Notes under the pieces: model-generated
Seen by the model: the letters and a program-made list of their open reading frames with translations, nothing else
Told to the model about the DNA's origin: nothing
The model's database searches: none
Shown: piece by piece, positions 46,180-55,401 of the stretch
Layout: every line of letters begins with the position of its first letter
Numbering within the stretch: the stretch's first letter is position 1
Position numbers and translations under genes: made by a program
NCBI RefSeq assembly: GCF_000731675.1
Contig: NZ_JMIT01000003.1
Location: 602,058-666,057 of the forward strand
DNA: 64,000 nt
Direction: 5' to 3'
Source: Pseudomonas capeferrum
GTDB taxonomy: Bacteria; Pseudomonadota; Gammaproteobacteria; Pseudomonadales; Pseudomonadaceae

Positions 46180-47307
46180 ACCCAGTGCGCCAGCCAGGTA
46201 CAGCGCTGGCGCATTCGACAGCAACCGCAGCCACTCCAGGCGCCTGGCCCATGGCCGATTCTCAAGCAGCGTGCCGAGCACGAACAGGCCCACGGCCATG
46301 ACCGACCAGCCCAGCACCAGGGCGGCGCCCGGCACGCGCTCTGCCACTTCCATCAAGTAGCTGCCCAAGGCCACGTAGACGACGAACTGCACCGCTACGT
46401 AGGCCTGCTGCGCCCGCCCCAGGGCTACCTCGAACTTGCGAAACAGCGCCAGGTCCGGCTTGGCCTGCGGATAGCGCGCCGCGACATCGGCCGGGCGCCA
46501 CCCCGTGGGCATGAACCAGATCCGCAGCTTGTCCCACACACGCTGGGTACGCCGGGCATCGTTCCAAAGCTGGGCATAGAACTGCAGGTTGGCCCACAAC
46601 GGGTTCCAGCTGGCCAGTGGCGTGGTCACCCCGAATACCACCGGCTCGTCCGGGTCTTCTTCCTTGAACGTGCCGAACAGGCGGTCCCAGAGAATGAACA
46701 CGCCGCCGTAATTGCGATCCAAGTAAACAGGATTTTGCGCATGGTGGACGCGATGGTTGGATGGCGTGATCAGTATCCACTCGAGCCAGCCAAGCTTGGG
46801 AATGTGCCGGGTATGCACCCAGAACTGGTACAGCAGGTTCAGCGACGCCACGGTGATGAACACCAGCGGCGGCACGCCGACCAGCGCCAACGGCAGGTAG
46901 AAGACCCACGCAAAGATGAACCCGCTGCTGGTCTGGCGCAGCGCCGTGGTGAGGTTGTACTCCTCGCTCTGGTGGTGCACCGAATGAGCTGCCCACAGCA
47001 CGTTGCGCTCATGCCCCAGGCGGTGCAGCCAGTAGTAGCAGAAGTCGTAAAGCACAAAGGCCAGCACCCACACCCACCACGCCTGTTGCGGCAGGCGCAA
47101 CAACGCCAGGTGCTCCCAGGCCAGGGCATAGGTCACCAGCCCTACACCTTTGGTCAGCAGGCCGGTACTGGTCGACAAGGCGCCCGTACTCAGGCTGTTG
47201 ATCGAGTCGGCCAAGGTGAAATTGCGCTGGCCGCGCACGCGGTCGGCCACCAGTTCGGCGGCAATCAATACGAAGAAGAACGGCACGGCCAGCAGTATCA
47301 GGTCCAT
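46012..47307 (-). CDS. Sterol desaturase/fatty acid hydroxylase family membrane protein
   Basis: Di-iron membrane oxygenase-like protein, 431 residues. The histidine boxes HRLGH, HSVHH and, later, HRVHH are in place with the family spacing (within about residues 92-200). Several hydrophobic spans lie before, between and after, including a C-terminal extension with three to four additional spans (about 285-405). In bacteria its substrate (lipid, hopanoid or alkyl chain) is unknown. The 3' part overlaps the DedA gene on the other strand for 168 bp. The start at MDLILLAVPFFFVLIAAELV begins with a membrane span. Confidence 0.87.
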   Translation of the reverse strand: MDLILLAVPFFFVLIAAELVADRVRGQRNFTLADSINSLSTGALSTSTGLLTKGVGLVTYALAWEHLALLRLPQQAWWVWVLAFVLYDFCYYWLHRLGHERNVLWAAHSVHHQSEEYNLTTALRQTSSGFIFAWVFYLPLALVGVPPLVFITVASLNLLYQFWVHTRHIPKLGWLEWILITPSNHRVHHAQNPVYLDRNYGGVFILWDRLFGTFKEEDPDEPVVFGVTTPLASWNPLWANLQFYAQLWNDARRTQRVWDKLRIWFMPTGWRPADVAARYPQAKPDLALFRKFEVALGRAQQAYVAVQFVVYVALGSYLMEVAERVPGAALVLGWSVMAVGLFVLGTLLENRPWARRLEWLRLLSNAPALYLAGALGLALITPLGWFLLLVYSLLSACGLAQCGRLALGAHGAKAPAQPEQGAKQQQAAEHP

Positions 47308-47419
47308 GGCAACGACCTCAGGCGTTATCCACCAAGATTAGGCCGCAACTGCGGGAACCCCTATGGCTACATCTGCCAAACTAGAGGACATTTAGCGCCT
47401 CGACACTGGAGTAATGAGC

Positions 47420-48088
47420 ATGACAAAAAAAGTAGCGGTGATTCTTTCAGGCTGTGGCGTGTATGACGGCGCCGAAATCCACGAAAGCGTGATCACCCTG
47501 CTGCGCCTCGACCAGCGCGGGGCGCAGGTGCAGTGCTTTGCGCCGAACATCGCGCAGATGCATGTGATCGATCACCTGACCGGCGAGCCAATGCCCGAGT
47601 CGCGCAATGTACTGGTGGAGTCGGCGCGTATCGCCCGCGGTGAGGTCAAGGACATCCGCGAAGCCAATGTCGAAGACTTCGACGCACTGATCGTGCCCGG
47701 TGGTTTTGGCGCGGCAAAAAACCTGTCCAACTTTGCCGTCGAAGGCGCCAACTGCAGCGTCAACCCGGACGTGCTGGCCCTGGCCGAAGCCTTTGCCGAC
47801 GCCTGCAAGCCGGTCGGGCTAATCTGCATCTCGCCAGCGCTGGCAGCGAAAATCTATGGCCCGGGTGTGGTCTGCACCATCGGCAACGATGCCGGTACCG
47901 CTGCAGCAGTGGAAAAAATGGGCGGCAAGCATGAAGAATGCGATGTGCACGATATCGTCGAAGACACCCAGCGCAAGCTGGTGACGACCCCGGCATACAT
48001 GGTGGCGAAGTCGATCAGCGAGGCGGCGGGCGGGATCTACAAGCTGGTGGATCGCGTGCTGGAACTGACCCACGAGAACGACCAGTAA
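47420..48088 (+). CDS. elbB: Isoprenoid biosynthesis glyoxalase ElbB
   Basis: DJ-1/PfpI-superfamily protein, 222 residues, class I glutamine-amidotransferase-like fold with glyoxalase activity reported for E. coli ElbB. It starts MTKKVAVILSGCGVYDGAEIHES, with LIVPGGFGAAKNLSNFA near residue 90 and LICISPALAAKI where the nucleophile loop sits. Two ATGs compete. GGAG lies 2 nt before the first (47414) and 8 nt before the second (47420), so the second is chosen. It is monocistronic, followed by a REP pair. Confidence 0.92.
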   Translation: MTKKVAVILSGCGVYDGAEIHESVITLLRLDQRGAQVQCFAPNIAQMHVIDHLTGEPMPESRNVLVESARIARGEVKDIREANVEDFDALIVPGGFGAAKNLSNFAVEGANCSVNPDVLALAEAFADACKPVGLICISPALAAKIYGPGVVCTIGNDAGTAAAVEKMGGKHEECDVHDIVEDTQRKLVTTPAYMVAKSISEAAGGIYKLVDRVLELTHENDQ

Positions 48089-48109
48089 CCCCCGGCCTGC
48101 ACCCTCTTT

Positions 48110-48240
48110 GTAGGAGCGGCCTTGCGTCGCGAGAGGGTCGCGGAGCGGCCCCGGGTTTTCGGGTGCCAGCAAGAACGTAGGGGGCCGCTCCGCGCCCCTT
48201 TCCGACCGGTCCGGCGCCCCGGCAAGGCCGCTCCTACAAA
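48110..48240. repeat. REP inverted pair between elbB and UPF0178 gene
   Basis: 'ttgtaggagcggccttgcgtcgcga' at 48109-48133 is mirrored by 'ccggcaaggccgctcctacaaa' at 48218-48240, with GCGGCCCC...GGGGCCGC inside. This is an intact copy of the pair seen at 10534-10660, again between convergent genes. Confidence 0.9.
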
Positions 48241-48258
48241 AACCAGAACCCGCGCGCG

Positions 48259-48714
48259 TCAGGGGCCCTTGGACAAGCGCGCGATGATGCGGTCCAGTGC
48301 ATTGGCGAACGCCTGTTTCTCCCGCTCGCCATAAGGCGCCTGCCCTCCTCCAACCTGCCCCTGCTCGCGCAATTCGGTGAACAGGTTGCGCGCCGCCAGC
48401 CGATCACCCATGTTGCGCTCGTCAAACTCACGCCCCCGTGGGTCCAGCGCCGCCACGCCTTTCTTGACCAGCCGATCGGCCAGCGGCACGTCGCTGCAGA
48501 TCACCAGTTCGCCAGGCGCGGCGTTGTCGACCAGGTAATCATCAGCCGCATCCATGCCGCTGGGCACCACGATCAGCCGCACACAGGCAAAGGCCGGCTT
48601 GCTTTGCGCCTGGCCCGCCACCATCACCACCTCGAGTTTGCGCTTGAGGGCAAACTTGACGATCAAGTCCTTGGCCGGCTTGGGGCAGGCGTCGGCATCG
48701 ATCCATACACGCAT
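48259..48714 (-). CDS. UPF0178 (YaiI/YqxD) family protein
   Basis: A 151-residue cytoplasmic protein of the UPF0178 family, with a fold related to PIN/NYN nucleases. It starts MRVWIDADACPKPAKDLI, where the Asp-rich WIDADACP is the family signature. Further conserved segments are LIVVPSGMDAADDYLVDNA and LVICSDVPLADRLV (further acidic residues). No biochemical role is established. It is leftward, convergent with elbB and divergent from cyaA. Confidence 0.9.
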   Translation of the reverse strand: MRVWIDADACPKPAKDLIVKFALKRKLEVVMVAGQAQSKPAFACVRLIVVPSGMDAADDYLVDNAAPGELVICSDVPLADRLVKKGVAALDPRGREFDERNMGDRLAARNLFTELREQGQVGGGQAPYGEREKQAFANALDRIIARLSKGP

Positions 48715-48912
48715 CGGGAAACACCTCTAAATCAGCGAGACTACGCTCATGCCTCACATCATGCCCGAAGCGTGGCAAAAGCTGGAGCTGCCTGGCCTGC
48801 ACAAGGCATACCGGTGCTTGAAAAATGGCGTCAACCATCCATTTAGCGCTTATCCGAGTGCGTCACTCAGGCTAAACTCGCCGCAGCCCCACTGGCCTGC
48901 CCCGAGTGTGCA
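48715..48912. promoter_or_regulatory. Divergent UPF0178/cyaA control region
   Basis: The gap holds a -10-like TAAACT at 48873-48878 on the plus strand and a small inverted repeat GAGTG-CGT-CACTC at 48856-48868, just upstream. No Crp/Vfr-type TGTGA-N6-TCACA box is seen. Confidence 0.35.
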
Positions 48913-51768
48913 ATGAACCACCCCCACGAAATCCGCCCCGACCTGGACGAAGGCATCGACCGCAAGGTCCTGGCGACATTGCGGGCGCGGTTCCTGCAGC
49001 TCAATCAAGGCCGTTTGCAGCGTGCGAGAGAGGGGCTGTCGACGCGCCAGCAGCAGGTACTGACGTTGTTGCCGCTGCTGTTCCACGTCAATCACCCGCT
49101 GCTGCCCGGCTATGTCTCGAGCAGCACCCCTGCCGGGGTGGCCGGCTTCGAGCCTGGCGCAGAACGGGTCGCCGAAGCCCAGCGCCTGGCACGCTCGTTT
49201 GCCTACAAGGCTCGCCAGGGGCACGCACCGCGCCCGATCCATGGGCTGTTCCTGATGGGCAGCCTTGGCTCCCTGGCCCAGGCCGAACTGAGCGACATGG
49301 ACTTCTGGGTCTGCCACGCGCCTGACCTGGGCGACAGCCAGCTGGACGAGCTTCGGCGCAAATGCCAGTTGCTGGAAACCTGGGCCGCCAGCCTGGGGGC
49401 CGAGGCACACTTCTTTTTGATCGACCCACAAGGCTTTGCTCAAGGCGAGCGGGATGGCCAGCTCGGCTCCGACGACTGTGGCACCACCCAGCATTACCTG
49501 CTGCTCGACGAGTTCTATCGCACCGCTATCTGGTTGGCCGGGCGTACGCCCCTGTGGTGGCTGGTGCCGGTGTATGAAGAGCACAACTACAAGGCCTACA
49601 CCCAGACCTTGCTCAGCAAGCGCTTCATCCGCAGCCAGGACGTGCTCGACCTTGGCAACTTGGCGCATATCCCGCCCGGCGAGTTCGTCGGTGCTGGGCT
49701 GTGGCAGCTGTTCAAGGGCATCGACTCGCCTTACAAATCGCTGCTCAAGCTGCTGTTGACCGAAGCCTACGCCAGTGAGCACCCCGCCGTACGCTGCCTG
49801 AGCCTGGACTACAAGCAAGCGGTGTTCGCCAACCAGCTCGACCTCGACGCGCTGGACCCCTACGTGATGGTCTACCGGCGCATCGAGCAGTACCTGCACC
49901 AACGCGGCGAGCCGGTACGCCTCGAACGGGTAAGGCGCAGCCTGTACCTGAAGGTGAACAAGAAACTCAGCGACCAGGTGCGCGGCAACGGTTGGCAGCG
50001 CCAGCTGCTGCAGCGCCTGGCAGACGAATGGGGCTGGGACGAGCGCCAACTGGCCCTGCTCGATAGCCGCAGCCAATGGAAAGTCGGCCAGGTGGCCGTC
50101 GAGCGCCGCGAACTGGTGGCCGAACTGAACCACAGCTACCGCTTCCTCAGCCAGTTCGCCCAGACCCGCAACGCCAGCAGCCGCGCCGACCAGCGTGACC
50201 TCAATGTACTGGGGCGGCGCCTGTATGCCGCCTTCGAACGCCGAGCCGGCAAGACCGAGGTGATCAACCCGGGGATTGCCCCGGACCTGGCCGAGGGCAC
50301 CCTCACCCTGGTCCAGGCCCCCAATCGCAAGGAGCCCGGCAGCCATCACTGGGAACTGTACACAGGCAACTTGAGCACCCACGAAGTGGAGCACTTCAGC
50401 CCGATCAAACGCTGCCGCGAACTGCTCGAACTACTGACCTGGGCCCATCGCAATGGCGTGATCGACAGCAGCACGCGCTTCGCCCTGCACCCTGGTGCCA
50501 GCGATCTCAGGGAGCTCGAACTGTTCAACCTGCTGGGCAGCCTGCAGCAGGCCATCGACCTGCCGCTGCCCACCGTCAGCGAAGTCCGCCTGCTGCAGCC
50601 CAGCGTGGCCGACGACATCCTGTTGCTGGTCAACGTCGGCGTCGACCCACTGCGCCACCACCGCGACCTGAACATCCTGATGACCACCGAGCGCACCGAC
50701 TCGTTGAGCTACGCCGGCGTGCGCGAAAACCTGGTGCTGACGCTCGACCAGGTCACCCTCAACAGCTGGAGCGAGGTGCTGGTGCAGCGCTACGACGGCG
50801 AGCACGCGCTGCTGCGCTGCCTGCGCGACTACCTCAACAGCCTCGGCCAGCGTGGCCATCGCCCACGGCTGCGGGTGCGCTGCTTCTGCCACAACCGCGC
50901 GCAGGCCATCGAACAGCGGGTCGAGGACATTTTCGCCACGGTGCAACGGCTGCTCGACCAGGGTGCCAAGCACCGCTACGTGCTGCAGGTGGCCCAGCAC
51001 ACCCACGTGCTGGAGCTTCTGCCCGGCCAGGTCAGCCTGGCGACCCTGGGCGACCATGAGGCCGTGCTGGACTGCCTGAGCGAAGAGCGCAGCGTCTACA
51101 GCCCGCTGCACCTGGACGCCAATGCCCTGCAGGACCACGACCTGCCACTGGTACTGGAGCGCGGCCGGCCCGCTTGCATCCAGGTGTTCTATCGCCTGTT
51201 GGGTGACTGGGCCGACCTGTATGTGCTGGATGAGTACAACGCGTTGTGGCAGCAACGCTTGCCACTGCAGGATGAAGCCCACTTGCTGCTGCCGCTGCAA
51301 CGCTTTTTGCGCTCGGTGCTGATGCGCCGCGATGCGCAACTGCCGCTCGACAGCCTGGGGGCGGCTTCGCTGGATATCCGCTATGGGCAGTTGCTGCCTT
51401 CAGGCACAGGCAAGGCCCGCAGCATCGAGCCGCGCCTGGCGCCGGTGGACGGCAGCGACCAGCCTTTCTATGAGGTCCAGGCCATCATTCAGGCCGGGGC
51501 AGCGGGCGCCGTGCAGGTCACCTTGTACTGTGACCAACAGGAGTTTTCCGAACTGGATCATGGTGACCAGCTGTACGCAGTGGTCGCGCGGCAGATCATC
51601 GGCCAACGGCGCAATGCCGGGCATTACCGCTGTTACATCACCGACCTGGATTTGTCCGAGCTACTGGGGGACGAGCTGGGGGCGACCGTATTGTATCTGC
51701 GCTACAAGCGGGAGCTGGAGCAGGCGTTGAACGAGGGGTTGGAGCAGGTGCAGGCGCTGGGTTTCTGA
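48913..51768 (+). CDS. cyaA: Class I adenylate cyclase
   Basis: Makes cAMP from ATP; in Pseudomonas, cAMP signals through Vfr/Crp. At 951 residues it is longer than E. coli CyaA (848). The catalytic nucleotidyltransferase core is N-terminal, with LFLMGSLGSLAQAELSDMDFW (shown in 21 residues, about 113-133), which carries the Gly-Ser and Asp-x-Asp residues, and PLWWLVPVYEEHNY. The rest is the regulatory half of class I cyclases, with no membrane span. The start at MNHPHEIRPDLDEG is the first ATG in frame. It is monocistronic. Confidence 0.93.
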   Translation: MNHPHEIRPDLDEGIDRKVLATLRARFLQLNQGRLQRAREGLSTRQQQVLTLLPLLFHVNHPLLPGYVSSSTPAGVAGFEPGAERVAEAQRLARSFAYKARQGHAPRPIHGLFLMGSLGSLAQAELSDMDFWVCHAPDLGDSQLDELRRKCQLLETWAASLGAEAHFFLIDPQGFAQGERDGQLGSDDCGTTQHYLLLDEFYRTAIWLAGRTPLWWLVPVYEEHNYKAYTQTLLSKRFIRSQDVLDLGNLAHIPPGEFVGAGLWQLFKGIDSPYKSLLKLLLTEAYASEHPAVRCLSLDYKQAVFANQLDLDALDPYVMVYRRIEQYLHQRGEPVRLERVRRSLYLKVNKKLSDQVRGNGWQRQLLQRLADEWGWDERQLALLDSRSQWKVGQVAVERRELVAELNHSYRFLSQFAQTRNASSRADQRDLNVLGRRLYAAFERRAGKTEVINPGIAPDLAEGTLTLVQAPNRKEPGSHHWELYTGNLSTHEVEHFSPIKRCRELLELLTWAHRNGVIDSSTRFALHPGASDLRELELFNLLGSLQQAIDLPLPTVSEVRLLQPSVADDILLLVNVGVDPLRHHRDLNILMTTERTDSLSYAGVRENLVLTLDQVTLNSWSEVLVQRYDGEHALLRCLRDYLNSLGQRGHRPRLRVRCFCHNRAQAIEQRVEDIFATVQRLLDQGAKHRYVLQVAQHTHVLELLPGQVSLATLGDHEAVLDCLSEERSVYSPLHLDANALQDHDLPLVLERGRPACIQVFYRLLGDWADLYVLDEYNALWQQRLPLQDEAHLLLPLQRFLRSVLMRRDAQLPLDSLGAASLDIRYGQLLPSGTGKARSIEPRLAPVDGSDQPFYEVQAIIQAGAAGAVQVTLYCDQQEFSELDHGDQLYAVVARQIIGQRRNAGHYRCYITDLDLSELLGDELGATVLYLRYKRELEQALNEGLEQVQALGF

Positions 51769-51799
51769 ATAGTAGGGGGCGCTTTGCACCCCCAAAGGC

Positions 51800-52210
51800 T
51801 CACAGGTCGAAATCACCCGCCGCTTCCGGCTGGTACTCAACCGCCACCAGCTTCAGTTTCAGCGTCTTGCCGCCGGGCGCCGGCCAGTCGATCTGCTCGC
51901 CCACCGTCAGGCCCAGCAATGCGCAACCAATTGGCGCCAGGATCGAGACCTTGCCTTCGCCGCCGGCATCCTTTGGATACACCAGGGTCAGGTGGTAATC
52001 CTTGCCACTGGCCTCTTCACGGCAGTGCACGCGCGAGTTCATGGTCACCACGCCGGCCGGTACTTCCTCATGACCGACAACCTTCTCAGCGCGGTCCAGC
52101 TCGTCCTGCAGGGCGAGCACACCCGGCGTACTTTCGTCGAGGCTGTCGATCAGACGCTCCAGACGTTGTACGTCCAATCGGGTGAGGGTGAGGGAAGGCT
52201 TGGTGCTCAT
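51800..52210 (-). CDS. rnk: Nucleoside diphosphate kinase regulator Rnk
   Basis: A 136-residue RNA-polymerase-secondary-channel-type factor. A short N-terminal helical region (LTRLDVQRLERLIDSL) is followed by a GreA/GreB-like C-terminal domain (VTMNSRVHCRE, LVYPKDAGGEGKVSILAPIG, ALLGLTVGEQIDWP). Rnk affects nucleoside diphosphate kinase and alginate regulation in P. aeruginosa. The start at MSTKPSLTLTRLD is preferred over the ATG 18 nt upstream on family grounds. It is leftward, after a terminator that isolates it from cyaY-DUF1289. Confidence 0.92.
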   Translation of the reverse strand: MSTKPSLTLTRLDVQRLERLIDSLDESTPGVLALQDELDRAEKVVGHEEVPAGVVTMNSRVHCREEASGKDYHLTLVYPKDAGGEGKVSILAPIGCALLGLTVGEQIDWPAPGGKTLKLKLVAVEYQPEAAGDFDL

Positions 52211-52261
52211 GATCCAGTCAGACTCCATTGAACAGGCGGTTTTCTGTGGGCAAATAAAGCA

Positions 52262-52285
52262 AAACCCCGCCCAAGGGCGGGGTTT
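52262..52285 (-). terminator. Intrinsic terminator after DUF1289/cyaY
   Basis: AAACCCCGCCC-AA-GGGCGGGGTTT, read leftward, gives a GC-rich stem followed by TTTTGCTTT. It lies 57 bp past the DUF1289 stop and upstream of rnk. Confidence 0.82.
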
Positions 52286-52342
52286 GTGAATGCTTTGGCG
52301 TCACCGACGCATAACCCGACACTACCACAGCCGGGCAAATAC

Positions 52343-52555
52343 TCAAGCCCGCGCGCGCAAGGCATCGGCTTCCTGGCAGATCTGCCGGCGCCGCTGGTCA
52401 TCTGCAGAGCGCCATTCGCGGATGTGCTCCACATGGCGATGACAGCCGGTGCAGACGCGCTGCTCGTCCAGGCGGCAGACACTGATGCACGGCGATTTCA
52501 CGGCGGTGCTGACATTGCTGTAAAGCGGCTTGGGCGGCCGCGGCTGCTCACTCAT
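52343..52555 (-). CDS. DUF1289 family protein
   Basis: A 70-residue cysteine-rich protein. The DUF1289 pattern C-x3-C-x7-C-x2-C (SPCISVC...VCTGC) suggests metal binding, followed by a charged helix with W and R residues (IREWRSADDQRRRQI). The ORF is open further upstream, but MSEQPRPPKPLYS lies just past the cyaY stop (1 bp), so it is co-transcribed with cyaY. Some relatives sit near Fe-S genes; here the link to iron through CyaY is suggestive only. Confidence 0.85.
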   Translation of the reverse strand: MSEQPRPPKPLYSNVSTAVKSPCISVCRLDEQRVCTGCHRHVEHIREWRSADDQRRRQICQEADALRARA

Positions 52556-52556
52556 C

Positions 52557-52889
52557 TCAGATCTCGTCGAAGTCCAGCTTCTCGCCGGCGCGCTCCCAGA
52601 CGATGCGTTCAAGCATCTCGCCGAGCAGCTCGTCGGTCTTCTCGCAGGTCCACTTCTTGCTCTCTTCATCGTAGTCGAAGTGGAAACCCCCGGACTTGTC
52701 AGCCAGCCACAACTGGCGCAGCGGCTCCTGACGGCTGAAGATCAGCTGGCTGCCGTTGTCGAACTTGATGGTCAGGACGCCGGCGGAGTTTTCCATGTCC
52801 AGGTCCAAGTCGCTGTCGTCGAACAGGTCTTCCAGCGCCTGTTGGGTCGCGTCGACCAGATCATGGAAACGCGCTTCGCTCAAACTCAT
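52557..52889 (-). CDS. cyaY: Iron donor protein CyaY (bacterial frataxin)
   Basis: A 110-residue frataxin homologue that binds iron and modulates Fe-S cluster assembly. An acidic first helix (EARFHDLVDATQQALEDLFDD) is followed by the beta sheet with GVLTIKFDNGSQLIFSRQEP and a WLADKSGGFHFDYD strand. GAGG precedes the ATG. It is divergent from lptM; the same cyaY-lptM-lysA-dapF arrangement is conserved in E. coli relatives. Confidence 0.95.
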   Translation of the reverse strand: MSLSEARFHDLVDATQQALEDLFDDSDLDLDMENSAGVLTIKFDNGSQLIFSRQEPLRQLWLADKSGGFHFDYDEESKKWTCEKTDELLGEMLERIVWERAGEKLDFDEI

Positions 52890-52994
52890 TGCAGGAACCT
52901 CGAAATTGGCTGCGTGACAGGCAAGCCGGGCAAGATACGGGCGCTTGGCGCTGAATGCAAAGATTAGCCATTGAAGGCGGTAAGAATAGCCCGC

Positions 52995-53043
52995 CCGGCG
53001 GACCGGCCCTTGCATAGGCAATCCGCCGGTCGCTCGGTATACT
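52995..53043. promoter_or_regulatory. Inverted repeat and -10 in the cyaY/lptM gap
   Basis: CCGGCGGA (52995-53002) and TCCGCCGG (53022-53029) form a perfect 8-bp inverted repeat with an inner TTGC-ATAG-GCAA. A -10-like TATACT lies at 53038-53043 for the rightward lptM-lysA operon. The repeat covers the expected -35 area. Confidence 0.4.
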
Positions 53044-53080
53044 CGGGCGCAATACTGCATATTTCAAAGGATTTCACCCA

Positions 53081-53296
53081 ATGAAGCGCCTGATTTCCTC
53101 CCTCGCGGCGCTGGTCGCTGTTGCCTGCCTCGTTTCTGCCTGCGGCCAGAAAGGCCCCCTCTACCTGCCGGAAGACGGCAAGGACGGCAAGGACACCCGC
53201 AAATCGCACCAGCACCAGCCCAAAGCCAAGCCGGCCCAGACGCAAGAACAGCAGCCCGAGCTGCAATCCGAGCCCGAGCAGTCGCCAGCGCAGTAA
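53081..53296 (+). CDS. lptM: Small outer-membrane lipoprotein, LptM/LppL family
   Basis: A 71-residue lipoprotein. The signal peptide ends with the lipobox LVSAC, and the mature start CGQKGPLYLPED is the family signature. LptM in E. coli assists LptD maturation. The remainder is low-complexity Lys/Gln/Glu/Pro. It is the first gene of lptM-lysA-dapF-DUF484-xerC-HAD, with 9 bp before lysA. Confidence 0.93.
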   Translation: MKRLISSLAALVAVACLVSACGQKGPLYLPEDGKDGKDTRKSHQHQPKAKPAQTQEQQPELQSEPEQSPAQ

Positions 53297-53305
53297 GGAA
53301 ATCAG

Positions 53306-54553
53306 ATGAACGCTTTCAACTACCGCGACGGTGAACTGTTTGCGGAAGGCGTGGCCCTGTCGGCCATCGCCGAACGCTTCGGCACCCCCACCTACGTGTA
53401 CTCGCGCGCCCACATCGAGGCCCAGTACCGCAGCTATGCCGACGCGCTGGACGGCATTTCCAGCCTGGTCTGCTTTGCCGTCAAGGCCAACTCCAACTTG
53501 GGCGTGCTGAACGTCCTGGCGCGCCTGGGCGCAGGCTTCGACATCGTCTCCGGCGGTGAACTGGAGCGCGTACTGGCCGCTGGCGGGCGCGCGGATCGCG
53601 TGGTGTTCTCGGGTGTCGGCAAAACCCGCGAAGACATGCGCCGCGCCCTCGAAGTCGGCGTGCACTGCTTCAACGTCGAGTCCACCGACGAGCTTGAGCG
53701 CCTGCAGGTGGTGGCTGCCGAGATGGGCAAAGTCGCCCCGGTCTCGCTGCGGGTCAACCCGGACGTCGATGCCGGTACCCACCCGTACATCTCCACCGGC
53801 CTCAAAGAAAACAAGTTCGGCATCGCCATCGCTGACGCCGAAGCCATCTACGTGCGCGCCGCGCAGCTGCCGAACCTGGACGTGGTCGGTGTCGACTGCC
53901 ACATCGGTTCGCAGTTGACCACCGTCGAACCGTTCCTCGATGCCCTCGACCGCCTGCTGGACCTGGTCGACCGCCTCGCCGACTGCGGCATCCACCTGCG
54001 CCACCTGGACCTGGGTGGCGGCGTAGGCGTGCGCTACCGCGATGAAGAGCCGCCTTTGGTGGCCGACTACATCAAGGCCATCCGCGAACGCGTCGGCGAC
54101 CGCGACCTGGCCCTGGTATTCGAGCCAGGCCGCTACATCGTGGCCAACGCCGGTGTCCTGCTGACCCGTGTCGAGTACCTCAAGCACACCGAACACAAGG
54201 ACTTCGCCATCATCGATGCGGCGATGAACGACCTGATCCGCCCGGCCCTGTACCAGGCCTGGATGGGCGTCAGCGCGGTTACCCCACGCGAAGGCCAGGG
54301 CCGCGCCTATGACCTGGTCGGGCCGATCTGCGAAACCGGCGACTTCATCGCCAAGGACCGCGAGCTGAACCTGGCCGAAGGCGATCTGCTGGCCGTGCAG
54401 TCTGCCGGCGCCTATGGTTTTGTCATGAGCTCGAACTACAACACCCGTGGCCGCTGCGCCGAAATCCTGGTCGACGGCGACCAGGCATTCGAAGTGCGCC
54501 GCCGCGAGACCATCGCCGAACTGTATGCTGGCGAAAGCCTGCTGCCGGAGTGA
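53306..54553 (+). CDS. lysA: Diaminopimelate decarboxylase
   Basis: PLP enzyme, final step of lysine synthesis. It has 415 residues. The cofactor lysine is K60 in CFAVKANSN. The second-domain active-site cysteine is in GPICETGDF, with HIGSQ and [11 protein letters not shown] typical of the alanine-racemase-like fold. GGAA stands upstream of the ATG. It is in the operon directly after lptM and before dapF, the preceding step in the pathway. Confidence 0.97.
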   Translation: MNAFNYRDGELFAEGVALSAIAERFGTPTYVYSRAHIEAQYRSYADALDGISSLVCFAVKANSNLGVLNVLARLGAGFDIVSGGELERVLAAGGRADRVVFSGVGKTREDMRRALEVGVHCFNVESTDELERLQVVAAEMGKVAPVSLRVNPDVDAGTHPYISTGLKENKFGIAIADAEAIYVRAAQLPNLDVVGVDCHIGSQLTTVEPFLDALDRLLDLVDRLADCGIHLRHLDLGGGVGVRYRDEEPPLVADYIKAIRERVGDRDLALVFEPGRYIVANAGVLLTRVEYLKHTEHKDFAIIDAAMNDLIRPALYQAWMGVSAVTPREGQGRAYDLVGPICETGDFIAKDRELNLAEGDLLAVQSAGAYGFVMSSNYNTRGRCAEILVDGDQAFEVRRRETIAELYAGESLLPE

Positions 54554-54557
54554 GCCC

Positions 54558-55388
54558 ATGCTGCTGCGTTTCACCAAGATGCATGGGCTGGGCAATGACT
54601 TCATGGTCCTCGACCTGGTCAGCCAGCACGCACATATCCAGCCCAAGCATGCCAAGCAATGGGGCGACCGCCATACCGGCATCGGTTTCGACCAGTTGCT
54701 GATCGTCGAGGCGCCGAACAATCCGGAAGTGGACTTCCGCTACCGGATTTTCAACGCCGACGGCTCCGAGGTCGAGCAGTGCGGCAACGGCGCGCGCTGC
54801 TTCGCCCGCTTCGTGCTGGACAAACGCCTGACCGCGAAAAAACGCATCCGCGTGGAAACCAAAAGCGGCATCATCGAGCTGGACGTGCAGAACGACGGCC
54901 AGGTGAGTGTCGACATGGGCCCTCCGCGCCTGGTGCCGGCCGAAATCCCCTTCGTCGCCGACGAGCAGGCATTGAGTTACCCACTGGAAGTCGACGGCGA
55001 GGTCTATTCGATCGCCGCAGTGTCCATGGGCAACCCACATGCCGTGCTGCGTGTCGATGACGTACATACTGCGCCCGTGCACGCACTGGGCCCGAAGATC
55101 GAAAACCATCCGCGCTTCCCGCAGCGGGTCAACGCTGGTTTCATCCAGGTCATCGACCGTCACCGTGCCAACCTGCGGGTCTGGGAACGCGGCGCGGGCG
55201 AAACCCAGGCCTGCGGCACCGGCGCCTGCGCCGCGGCCGTGGCGGCTATCAGCCAGGGCTGGATGGACTCACCGGTCAGCCTTGACCTGCCGGGTGGCCG
55301 CCTGCACATCGAATGGGCCGGTCCCGGCAAGCCCGTGCTGATGACCGGCCCGGCCGTACGCGTCTACGAAGGACAGGTTCGTCTCTAA
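54558..55388 (+). CDS. dapF: Diaminopimelate epimerase
   Basis: Cofactor-independent epimerase that makes meso-diaminopimelate. It has 276 residues. The two catalytic cysteines are visible as C75 in [11 protein letters not shown] and at about residue 218 in [10 protein letters not shown]. The start at [15 protein letters not shown] is the conserved family N-terminus. It lies 4 bp after lysA. Confidence 0.97.
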   Translation: MLLRFTKMHGLGNDFMVLDLVSQHAHIQPKHAKQWGDRHTGIGFDQLLIVEAPNNPEVDFRYRIFNADGSEVEQCGNGARCFARFVLDKRLTAKKRIRVETKSGIIELDVQNDGQVSVDMGPPRLVPAEIPFVADEQALSYPLEVDGEVYSIAAVSMGNPHAVLRVDDVHTAPVHALGPKIENHPRFPQRVNAGFIQVIDRHRANLRVWERGAGETQACGTGACAAAVAAISQGWMDSPVSLDLPGGRLHIEWAGPGKPVLMTGPAVRVYEGQVRL

Positions 55389-55401
55389 GTGAGTAACCGC
55401 C

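Noticed and set aside
52964-54721. 585-codon minus-strand ORF over lysA
   Set aside because: Antisense to lysA with both PLP motifs intact; no family resemblance.
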